Below, piece by piece: positions 1-5,562 of a DNA stretch of 7,056 nucleotides. Each line of letters opens with the position of its first letter. The first letter of the stretch is position 1. The position numbers were made by a program, and so were the translations under genes. The notes beneath the pieces are model-generated. The model did not search any database. It worked only from the letters and a program-made list of their open reading frames with translations, and was not told the origin of the DNA. This DNA comes from a bacterium UBA6115 (GTDB lineage Bacteria > Bacillota_A > Clostridia > Christensenellales > Aristaeellaceae), in the NCBI GenBank assembly GCA_002428405.1, contig DIWD01000033.1, forward strand, positions 2,055 to 9,110, written 5' to 3'.

Positions 1-1678
1 AGCCTTCCGATTCCTTCCATGACAGGATCACGGTGTGCGCGGAAGGCGCAAACCCTGTATTGTACACAGTGAACGCCCTGGGTTCCTGCGGCGGGGTGTT
101 GCGCATGGCCGGTCCATACAGATGCTCCGCCAGGCCGCCTTCCCAGCGCAGGGAGCCTGAAACAGAAAGGTACTCAAAACCATCCGCTGTGATCATATAG
201 TTGCCGGCGCTGGCGGGAATCGCATCGCCGTCTGCGCGGATCATGCCGCCGGGGGTGAGGATCCCCTCCAGTTTCCAGGGCAGGTTCTCACAGCCGCTGA
301 TCTGCAGGTGAAGCTCGACTTTGCTGTCAAAGATCAGCACATCCAGGATCCATTCCAGTGTAAGCATATTGACATGGCCGCGTTTTTCATGCGGGATGTC
401 AGCCCAGACGGCGGTCCCGGCCTGTTTTCCCAACGGCCGCACATATCCCCACTCGTTTTGGCAGCGCAGACGGTAGCCCCCCTTGATCTCCTCAATCTGA
501 GGGCTGATCAGCTGACCGCAGGCGTAAAAACAGGAACCGGCCCGCAGCGTGAGCTCGGTCCTGCCGACCTGCAGCTTCAGGAACACCGGGTGTTCCCGCA
601 CCAGGGTCAGCGCCATATTTCCCTTCCTGCAGCGAACGACGCCCGCGCGCGGGAAGAACCTGCGGTATTCGGTTTGGAGGGGAAGGGTGGGATGCCCCAA
701 CTCCGCCAGCGCCGGGTCAAGCAAAAACTGCGTGACAAAATGCCCGGCGTCAAGCGGCGCGTCGACGCTGTGCGCGTGTTCCTCATACAGATGGAACAGG
801 AACCCCGCCAGCCCCGCGACCCGCATGAACCGTTCGTCTTCAGGAGTGTGCGGGACGGCCAGCACGTGCAGGCAGTTGAGCAACTGCCCATAGGGGTAGG
901 CCTTCCTGCCAAAGTCCTGCCTGCGGGAATTTAGCGTCGCGACGGAGCCGTCCGGCTCGATATAGTAGGTAAGTTTGTTCAGATTTCTCATTACCGGTTC
1001 AAGCAGTTCCGGCATATTGGCTTCCCGCATGATGATCAACAGAGATTGATTGCAGGTGATATCGTATATACCGACAGAGCGCTCGGTATACTCGCCTTCC
1101 TCATCACAGTCGATGCCTTCGTCCAGATACTCAAAAGCCATCTGGCGGCAGTCATTCAAACCCAGCTCACGCCAGCAGAGAATGAGCGCGCTGGCAAGTA
1201 CCCAGCGATGATTGGGGGTATGGAAGCCGCCCGTGAGCATAGCGCCGGCGCTTTTTTGCAGAAATGCAAGCAGCATGCCCAAAACGCGCTCTTCCGTTTC
1301 GGTATGCCGCGAATAGTGCTTCATCATTCTGTAGGTATAGGCTATCACCTGTACGCAAAACGCGTTGCAGGTCGCATCGTGAAAATTGGTTTCCAGCAGA
1401 TCAAGAGTGCCGTCCTCGTACTGGCAGCTGAGCAGGTGCTCTGCGCACAGTTTGGCGGCATGCAGCATCGAATCCTGCTGATGGTATCTACTTGACGGGC
1501 TGTAGTACGCAGCCAGGAACACATCGACTCCTCCGGCGGAGGAAGCCGGTTCGGCAAATCCCTTTTCCGGGGTCAGGATACCGCCGTAATCGCCGGAGCT
1601 TTGATCCTTGACCTGCAGCTTCAGCAGGTTTTCGGCAGCGCGGTCGTTCCACTGGTCAGCGATTATTTGCAGGTGCAT
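1..1678 (-). CDS. Cytoplasmic alpha-barrel/beta-sandwich protein, heparinase II/III-like (5' 559 codons; C-terminus off window)
   Basis: The reading frame is open for 559 codons from ATG 1678 to the left edge, so the C-terminus is missing. A good ribosome site (AAGAGG, 1685-1690, 6-nt spacer) supports the start. There is no signal peptide, so the protein should be cytoplasmic. Residues 1-330 are mostly helical, with motifs GGFHTPNHRW (150-159), TERSVGIYD (198-206), DGSVATLNSRRQD (243-255) and KAYPYGQ (259-265); their Asn, His, Arg and Tyr residues are of the kind that line active sites in (alpha/alpha)6 lyases. From about 335 the sequence becomes strand-rich, as in the C-terminal sandwich of heparinase II/III-type lyases. 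It lies 92 nt after the binding-protein gene, which suggests it acts on the imported sugar. The family is recognised only by layout and motif style; the exact reaction (lyase or hydrolase) and substrate are unknown. Coding status is very secure, function is tentative. Confidence 0.85.
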   Translation of the reverse strand, partial: MHLQIIADQWNDRAAENLLKLQVKDQSSGDYGGILTPEKGFAEPASSAGGVDVFLAAYYSPSSRYHQQDSMLHAAKLCAEHLLSCQYEDGTLDLLETNFHDATCNAFCVQVIAYTYRMMKHYSRHTETEERVLGMLLAFLQKSAGAMLTGGFHTPNHRWVLASALILCWRELGLNDCRQMAFEYLDEGIDCDEEGEYTERSVGIYDITCNQSLLIIMREANMPELLEPVMRNLNKLTYYIEPDGSVATLNSRRQDFGRKAYPYGQLLNCLHVLAVPHTPEDERFMRVAGLAGFLFHLYEEHAHSVDAPLDAGHFVTQFLLDPALAELGHPTLPLQTEYRRFFPRAGVVRCRKGNMALTLVREHPVFLKLQVGRTELTLRAGSCFYACGQLISPQIEEIKGGYRLRCQNEWGYVRPLGKQAGTAVWADIPHEKRGHVNMLTLEWILDVLIFDSKVELHLQISGCENLPWKLEGILTPGGMIRADGDAIPASAGNYMITADGFEYLSVSGSLRWEGGLAEHLYGPAMRNTPPQEPRAFTVYNTGFAPSAHTVILSWKESEG

Positions 1679-1684
1679 CACGCG

Positions 1685-1690
1685 CCTCTT
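1685..1690 (-). promoter_or_regulatory. Ribosome binding site of the barrel protein
   Basis: The minus strand reads AAGAGG followed by a 6-nt spacer and ATG at 1678. It fixes the start of the leftmost gene, which lies outside the stem-loop just upstream. Confidence 0.7.
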
Positions 1691-1705
1691 TCAGATTGTT
1701 TGTGC

Positions 1706-1743
1706 CTGACCGGCGCGGCGTTGTGAAGCGCCGCGCCGGTCAG
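1706..1743 (-). repeat. Perfect 15-bp inverted repeat / intercistronic stem-loop
   Basis: Arms 1706-1720 and 1729-1743 are perfectly complementary, almost all G+C, with an 8-nt loop (TTGTGAAG) that can close further to a GTGA tetraloop through a T-G and a T-A pair. It lies 27 nt after the stop codon of the solute-binding-protein gene and 15 nt before the ribosome site of the next gene. On the minus strand the downstream flank is GCACAAACAATC, with no U-tract, so it is not a standard intrinsic terminator. The likely role (inference) is to protect the 3' end of the binding-protein message and reduce read-through or stability of the downstream part. Confidence 0.8.
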
Positions 1744-1770
1744 CAGTTTCAGGAAAAGAAAGGAACAGCC

Positions 1771-3426
1771 TTACTTTTTGTTGGCTTCATACCAGGCGTT
1801 GGCTTCGTCTGTCAGGATTTGGCCGCCCAGGGCCTTCCATTCCTCGACATACTCATCATAGAAGTCAACCGGCAGTTCACCCTTGATGATGCTGATCCAG
1901 GTCTCGTCCCGGTAGGCCAGGATCTCGGAAGCATAGGTCGTCTGCGAAGGCAGCGAGACGGGTACCGCTGTGAGCAGGTGGCTATCAAACTGCGGCTTTG
2001 CGGCCCAATCCAGCCGGCTCTTGATGGAGAGGTTGTTGTAGAAGCCCATTTCCAGGCATTTCTCATTGTAGGTTTGTCCGCCGCCGTAGAGGCCGCGAAG
2101 AACGGTCACGCCCATCTGGCTCAGCTCTTCGTTGGTGACTTTCATGGCAACAGAGCCGCTGGGGGTATAGTCGAACGTCACCCCTTCCACGCCGCTGCTG
2201 GCAAGGATTGACAGCTCATCATCCAGGTAGAAGATGTCCAGGATCTCAAAGATCGCGGCGAGTTTCTCGGGATCATCGTTGAGGGATGCGTTGTAGAGCA
2301 TGTTTTCGCCGACGCCGACCGCGTAGCCCACGCGCCAGCCGTACTCACCGTCGGGGCCGGCCGGCCACGGTCCGTAATAGAACTTGGCATCCGCGCCGTT
2401 GACGGCGTAGTATTCCTGCGCGCAGCGGCCGCCGGCGCCGCCCAGCACTTCGGGCAGCTCATAGTGGCCGATGGAGGCAAGGGCCGATACGCCGTACAAA
2501 CCGTTGATGAAGCCCTGGGAAATGGCCCAGTAGCCGCCGGTGTTCTCACCCGTGATGAACTCGGGATCCAGCACGCCGTCAGCATAGGCCTTTTGCATCA
2601 GCCTGAGCACTTCTTTGTTCCCGGGAAGGATGTCGGAGTTGACGATCTTTCCGTCATCGCCGACGAACCAGTGGGAACCCCAGCTCGGACTCTTGCTGAA
2701 GCCGTTGGTGACATTGACGTAACTGCCGTAGGAACCGAATAGTGCATCGATAACGGTGGTGGAAAAGCCGAAGGTGTCTTTTACGCCGTTGCCGTCAGGA
2801 TCTTCATTGGCGAATCTGTACATCAGCGCCATGAAGTCATCCACTGTCTTGGGCAGGTTCTCCGGGTCAACACCGAGCGCTTCAAGGAAGTCGCCGCGAT
2901 AGATCAGGTTCTTGTACGACATCCCGCCGGCCTCGACCATGCCTGCGACGGTGATCATCTTGCCGTCAGGCGCTGTTGAGAAATACCAGAACATGTCAGT
3001 CGAACTCTTCATGCGGCCCTTATAGGCGCCGTTGTCGAAGAAAGAGTACATGTTTGGTGCGTGTTCCTTGAAGAACTCCACGTCCCAGGAAGCGATCGCG
3101 CCTTGGTTATAGAGGTTCCTCATGTTCTCCTCGCTCATGGAGATGAAGATGTCCGGGGCCGTCTTGCCCGCGATTCGGGTGTTGATGACCTCCTGGTACT
3201 GCGGATACTCGATGTACACCGGCTGGATGTCCACGTCGTACCCGTATTTGTTCTTGAGGATCTCCTCGACCTTGCCAACTACGATGTCCTTCGTCTCGTC
3301 AAATGGGGCGAACATGTAGCTGGCGACCGAGATGGTGCCGGACCACTTGGTTGCGGCCTTTTCCGCAATGCCTGCGGCGGGCAGCATGAGTGCCATGCAC
3401 AGGAACAGAAGCAGCAGCTTTTTCAT
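1771..3426 (-). CDS. Extracellular solute-binding protein of a carbohydrate ABC transporter (LplA/YtcQ-like)
   Basis: This 551-residue protein captures a sugar or oligosaccharide outside the cell and hands it to the two permeases encoded just upstream. Residues 1-21 are a Sec signal peptide (MKK, Leu-rich core, likely cleavage after GIA at 21). Family hallmarks are PDIF at 91-94, the Ca-loop-like DPDGNGVKD (209-217) followed by FGF, WRVGYAVGVG (364-373), GVEG at 412-415, and the C-terminal pattern GELPVDFYDEYVEEW (516-530). Its length fits the 500-560-residue LplA/YtcQ class. The start is fixed by AGGAGG (3435-3440) 8 nt before ATG; it stops with TAA. Oddly, there is no lipobox: the only early Cys (C10) is inside the hydrophobic core, and the next is C335. 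The substrate cannot be read from sequence. The gene is flanked by strong stem-loops on both sides. Confidence 0.93.
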   Translation of the reverse strand: MKKLLLLFLCMALMLPAAGIAEKAATKWSGTISVASYMFAPFDETKDIVVGKVEEILKNKYGYDVDIQPVYIEYPQYQEVINTRIAGKTAPDIFISMSEENMRNLYNQGAIASWDVEFFKEHAPNMYSFFDNGAYKGRMKSSTDMFWYFSTAPDGKMITVAGMVEAGGMSYKNLIYRGDFLEALGVDPENLPKTVDDFMALMYRFANEDPDGNGVKDTFGFSTTVIDALFGSYGSYVNVTNGFSKSPSWGSHWFVGDDGKIVNSDILPGNKEVLRLMQKAYADGVLDPEFITGENTGGYWAISQGFINGLYGVSALASIGHYELPEVLGGAGGRCAQEYYAVNGADAKFYYGPWPAGPDGEYGWRVGYAVGVGENMLYNASLNDDPEKLAAIFEILDIFYLDDELSILASSGVEGVTFDYTPSGSVAMKVTNEELSQMGVTVLRGLYGGGQTYNEKCLEMGFYNNLSIKSRLDWAAKPQFDSHLLTAVPVSLPSQTTYASEILAYRDETWISIIKGELPVDFYDEYVEEWKALGGQILTDEANAWYEANKK

Positions 3427-3434
3427 TCAGGATA

Positions 3435-3440
3435 CCTCCT
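3435..3440 (-). promoter_or_regulatory. Strong ribosome binding site of the solute-binding protein
   Basis: The minus strand reads AGGAGG with an 8-nt spacer to ATG 3426, preceded by an A-rich unstructured stretch (CAAAAATAAG). Together with the hairpin just upstream this is the best-equipped translation start in the operon, fitting the need for excess binding protein over permease. Confidence 0.8.
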
Positions 3441-3449
3441 CTTATTTTT

Positions 3450-3472
3450 GACCGGGCCCTTGGGCCCGGGTC
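3450..3472 (-). repeat. GC-rich stem-loop between permease and binding-protein genes
   Basis: The minus strand reads GACCCGGGCC, loop CAAG, GGCCCGGTC: a 9-bp stem with one bulged C. It begins 7 nt after the YtcP-type permease stop codon and ends 9 nt before the AGGAGG of the next gene. What follows on the coding strand is A-rich rather than U-rich, so it is not an intrinsic terminator. At the 5' end of a processed binding-protein message it could block decay (inference). Confidence 0.7.
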
Positions 3473-3479
3473 AGCCCGA

Positions 3480-4358
3480 TTATCCCTTGAGTGAACCGAT
3501 CATGATGCCTTTGACGAAGTACTTCTGGATGAAGGGATATACGCACAGGATGGGTACCGTCGCCACAAAGATGGCGGCGGCCTTGACGCCTTCGGGGCTG
3601 TACTGGACCTGGCTTTGCAGCAGTTCGGACGTGATATTCAGGTCGAGCATCTGCTGTGTGCCGGAAATGATGATGCGGCGCAGGACGATCTGCAGCGTGA
3701 ACATCGAGTCTTTTGTGATATAGAGAAGGACGTCGAACCAGGCGTTCCAGTGCCCCACGGCCAGCCACAGGGCGACGGTGGCCAGGATGGGCTTGGACAG
3801 GGGCAGCACAATCTGGAAAAAGATGCGGAACCGCCCCGCCCCATCGATCATGCAGCTCTCCTCGATCTCCTCAGGCAGGCTCATAAAGTAGTTGCGCATG
3901 ATGATCAGGTTGTACGCGCTCACCAGCCCGGGCAGGATCATGGCGGCATAGGTGTCCATCAGGCCGAGGTTGACCACCAGGATGTAGGAGGGGATGAGGC
4001 CGCCGGAAAAGAACATGGTAAAGGCGATCAGAAAGGTCCAGAAAGAGCGGTGCGGGTAGAACTTCTTTGACAGTGTGTACGCGCCCATGGCAGTGACCAG
4101 CAGCTGCAACACAGTGCCGGCGATGGTGCGGATGAGTGTGTTCTGGTAGCCTTGCCAGATGTACTGGCTCTCCATGACTTTGCGGTAGTTGTCCAGCGTC
4201 GGGTCCACGGGGACGAGGTGGATGCCGCCTTTCGTCGCCACCCAGGAAGGGGAGAAGGACAGGGACAGGAGGTGCAGGAAGGCAAAGAGGATCGACAGCG
4301 CCAGCAGGCCCAGCAGCAGGTAGACGATGACGTCGACTACGGTGAATCTTTCTCTCAT
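3480..4358 (-). CDS. Carbohydrate ABC transporter permease, YtcP/LplC type
   Basis: This 292-residue integral membrane protein is one half of the translocation channel and pairs with the LplB-type permease encoded upstream. Hydrophobic segments lie near residues 9-35, 76-96, 105-128, 138-156, 188-212 and 258-278, six in all as is usual. The cytoplasmic coupling loop is EEIEESCMIDGAGRF (163-177) with a conserved Gly at 173 and IVLP at 183-186; Ser replaces the first Ala of the classic EAA signature. The C-terminus QKYFVKGIMIGSLKG is the hallmark ending of the YtcP/LplC family. Length is normal. The start ATG 4358 follows AAGGGG (4365-4370) by 6 nt; this site overlaps the TAA of the preceding gene, and 11 nt separate the two frames, so the pair is probably translationally coupled. 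No ATP-binding motifs are present. Confidence 0.95.
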   Translation of the reverse strand: MRERFTVVDVIVYLLLGLLALSILFAFLHLLSLSFSPSWVATKGGIHLVPVDPTLDNYRKVMESQYIWQGYQNTLIRTIAGTVLQLLVTAMGAYTLSKKFYPHRSFWTFLIAFTMFFSGGLIPSYILVVNLGLMDTYAAMILPGLVSAYNLIIMRNYFMSLPEEIEESCMIDGAGRFRIFFQIVLPLSKPILATVALWLAVGHWNAWFDVLLYITKDSMFTLQIVLRRIIISGTQQMLDLNITSELLQSQVQYSPEGVKAAAIFVATVPILCVYPFIQKYFVKGIMIGSLKG

Positions 4359-4364
4359 ATGCCG

Positions 4365-4370
4365 CCCCTT
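4365..4370 (-). promoter_or_regulatory. Ribosome binding site overlapping the upstream stop codon
   Basis: The minus strand reads TAAAGGGG: the last A residues of the LplB-type permease stop region form part of AAGGGG, with a 6-nt spacer to ATG 4358. Ribosomes ending the first permease would stop on the start site of the second, favouring equal amounts of both. Confidence 0.6.
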
Positions 4371-5323
4371 TACCAGATCCCGCCGTTGTTGATGCGGTTG
4401 GCGGTAAAATTCATCACAACGACCAGGGCGAAGCCGATGAGGTTCTGGAACAGCCCCACGGCCGCGCTCAAGGAATACTTCATCTGCCCGATGCCGTAGC
4501 GGTACACGAACGTGTCGATGATGTCGGCTGTTTTGTACACGGCAGGGTTGTACATGTTGAAAACCTGGTCAAACCCGGCTTCCATCACGTTGCCCACACG
4601 TAGGATCAGCATGATGGTGATCGTGGGCATCAGGCAGGGGAGCGTGATGTAGAGGAGCCTTTGGAAGCGGTTGGCGCCGTCGCACACAGCGGCTTCGTAC
4701 ATGGTCGGGTCGATGCCGGAAATGGAAGCGATATAGAGGATGGATCCCCATCCGATGCCTTTCCAGATGTCCGTGAGGATCAGCGTGCCCCTGAACCACC
4801 TGTTGTCCCCCAGGAAGAAGATGGGTTCCTGAAAGCCGAACGTGTTCTTGAGAACGTAGTTGACCACGCCGGTGTTTGGGGACAGCATCTGCGCGAACAG
4901 CCCGGCAACGATGACCCAGCTGAGGAAGTAGGGCAGGTAGCTGATGGTCTGCACGGTGCGCTTGAACTTCATGTGGCGGACTTCGTTGAGCAGGAGCGCC
5001 AGGATGATGGGCGCGGGGAAGCCGATGACGATCTTCAGCAGGCTGATGGTCAGCGTGTTCTGGAACGCCCTGGTGAATGTGGGCATGGAAAAGGCGAGTT
5101 GGAAATTTTTCATGCCGACCCAGGGGCTTCCCCAGATGCCGCGGCCGAGCTGGAAATCCTTGAACGCCATGACAATGCCCGTAATGGGGATGTACTTGAA
5201 GATGATGAAATAGGCAAGGGTAGGCAACAGCATCATGGTCAGCGCCACGTGCTTGGGGTACAGCGCAAAATCCCGGATGAACTTCGGCCCGGTTCTGCGG
5301 AGCGTATGATTCGGCAGCTGCAT
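4370..5323 (-). CDS. Carbohydrate ABC transporter permease, LplB type
   Basis: This integral membrane protein forms the other half of the sugar channel. From ATG 5323 it has 317 residues, typical for the LplB family. Six hydrophobic segments lie near 26-50, 91-113, 127-147, 180-200, 231-245 and 288-306. The coupling loop YEAAVCDGANRF (209-220) followed by ITLP (226-229) is a textbook EAA motif that contacts the ATPase. The ending NFTANRINNGGIW matches the family C-terminus. The frame extends upstream to ATG 5368 (15 extra residues), but AGGAGG at 5333-5338 sits inside that extension and lies 9 nt before 5323, so 5323 is preferred; ATG 5329 would be only 3 nt away. It is the first gene of the operon, with a candidate promoter 60-95 nt upstream. 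No ATPase gene accompanies it. Confidence 0.94.
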   Translation of the reverse strand: MQLPNHTLRRTGPKFIRDFALYPKHVALTMMLLPTLAYFIIFKYIPITGIVMAFKDFQLGRGIWGSPWVGMKNFQLAFSMPTFTRAFQNTLTISLLKIVIGFPAPIILALLLNEVRHMKFKRTVQTISYLPYFLSWVIVAGLFAQMLSPNTGVVNYVLKNTFGFQEPIFFLGDNRWFRGTLILTDIWKGIGWGSILYIASISGIDPTMYEAAVCDGANRFQRLLYITLPCLMPTITIMLILRVGNVMEAGFDQVFNMYNPAVYKTADIIDTFVYRYGIGQMKYSLSAAVGLFQNLIGFALVVVMNFTANRINNGGIW

Positions 5324-5332
5324 GTGCATCTT

Positions 5333-5338
5333 CCTCCT
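5333..5338 (-). promoter_or_regulatory. Ribosome binding site that decides the LplB-type permease start
   Basis: The minus strand reads AGGAGG, 9 nt before ATG 5323 and 3 nt before ATG 5329. A start at the longer candidate (5368) would place this perfect site inside the coding region and leave the start without one. Confidence 0.75.
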
Positions 5339-5388
5339 GCCTGCATGATAGGGTGGATAGGGATGCATGTGAAGACAAGATTTTTGCT

Positions 5389-5418
5389 ATTATGGTCACT
5401 TTTTATCCATTCCGACAA
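5389..5418 (-). promoter_or_regulatory. Candidate sigma-A promoter of the transporter operon
   Basis: On the minus strand TTGTCG (5413-5418) is followed by an 18-nt spacer and CATAAT (5389-5394). The -10 matches 5 of 6 consensus positions and the -35 only 4 of 6, so an activator is plausible. Expected transcription start is near 5382, giving a leader of about 60 nt. This is by eye; no start site is known. Confidence 0.5.
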
Positions 5419-5422
5419 TTCC

Positions 5423-5451
5423 TTGATAACATAATTCTATTTTGATACAAT
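5423..5451 (+). promoter_or_regulatory. Candidate extended -10 sigma-A promoter of the regulator gene
   Basis: TTGATA (5423-5428), a 17-nt spacer and TACAAT (5446-5451), each matching 5 of 6 consensus positions, with TGA directly before the -10 (extended -10). Expected start is near 5458, giving a leader of about 100 nt before ATG 5559. It is the best promoter-like sequence in the window. Confidence 0.65.
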
Positions 5452-5474
5452 GATTTTACTATGTTTGAATGAAA

Positions 5475-5497
5475 TCCTGTCGATAACGATTCCTGTC
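5475..5497. repeat. Direct repeat TCCTGTC x2, possible operator half-sites
   Basis: TCCTGTC occurs at 5475-5481 and 5491-5497, 16 bp apart, in the shared intergenic region. It lies about 95-115 bp upstream of the predicted operon start and 17-39 bp downstream of the predicted regulator start, so one bound protein could activate the operon and damp its own gene. Cores are short and could be chance. Confidence 0.25.
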
Positions 5498-5538
5498 TGC
5501 GGCACAACGGGCAGAACGAAAAGAAACAGGGGCAATTG

Positions 5539-5562
5539 ATGGAGCGAAAACAAAAATCATGA
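5539..5562 (+). CDS. Possible 7-codon leader cistron coupled to the regulator start
   Basis: ATG 5539 opens a 7-residue frame, MERKQKS, whose TGA (5560-5562) overlaps the regulator's ATG (5559-5561) as ATGA. The leader has its own site, AGGGG (5528-5532), with a 6-nt spacer, whereas the regulator ATG itself has only GGAG 14 nt away. The arrangement suggests translational coupling: ribosomes load at 5539, stop, and restart at 5559. With only seven codons it could be a coincidence; no product function is claimed. Confidence 0.3.
   Translation: MERKQKS

Noticed and set aside
308..934. Plus-strand 208-residue open frame opposite the barrel-protein gene
   Set aside because: It lies wholly antisense to a continuous 559-codon frame with clear protein character, is rich in Gln, Arg and Pro as antisense frames of GC-rich genes are, and has no ribosome site or recognisable motif.
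1529..1543. Near-palindrome TCCTCCG-G-CGGAGGA
   Set aside because: It is inside the barrel-protein coding region (residues about 46-50), with a 1-nt centre too tight for a hairpin; explained by Ser, Ala and Gly codons.
1706..1743. Stem-loop as a classical rho-independent terminator
   Set aside because: Neither strand has a T-run after the stem; the minus side reads GCACAAACAATC. The next gene starts shortly after in the same direction.
3397..3399. C10 of the binding protein as a lipoprotein cysteine
   Set aside because: The preceding residues LFL do not fit a lipobox (small residue needed before Cys), and C10 is too early, in the middle of the hydrophobic core.
5324..5368. Longer start (ATG 5368) for the LplB-type permease
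   Set aside because: The 15 extra residues have no ribosome site, while a perfect AGGAGG sits inside them 9 nt before ATG 5323.
3615..5434. Long plus-strand frames opposite the permeases (3615-4070, 4661-5434)
   Set aside because: They are antisense to two unmistakable permeases and are rich in Gln, His, Asp and Glu, the mirror of hydrophobic codons. No signals support them.
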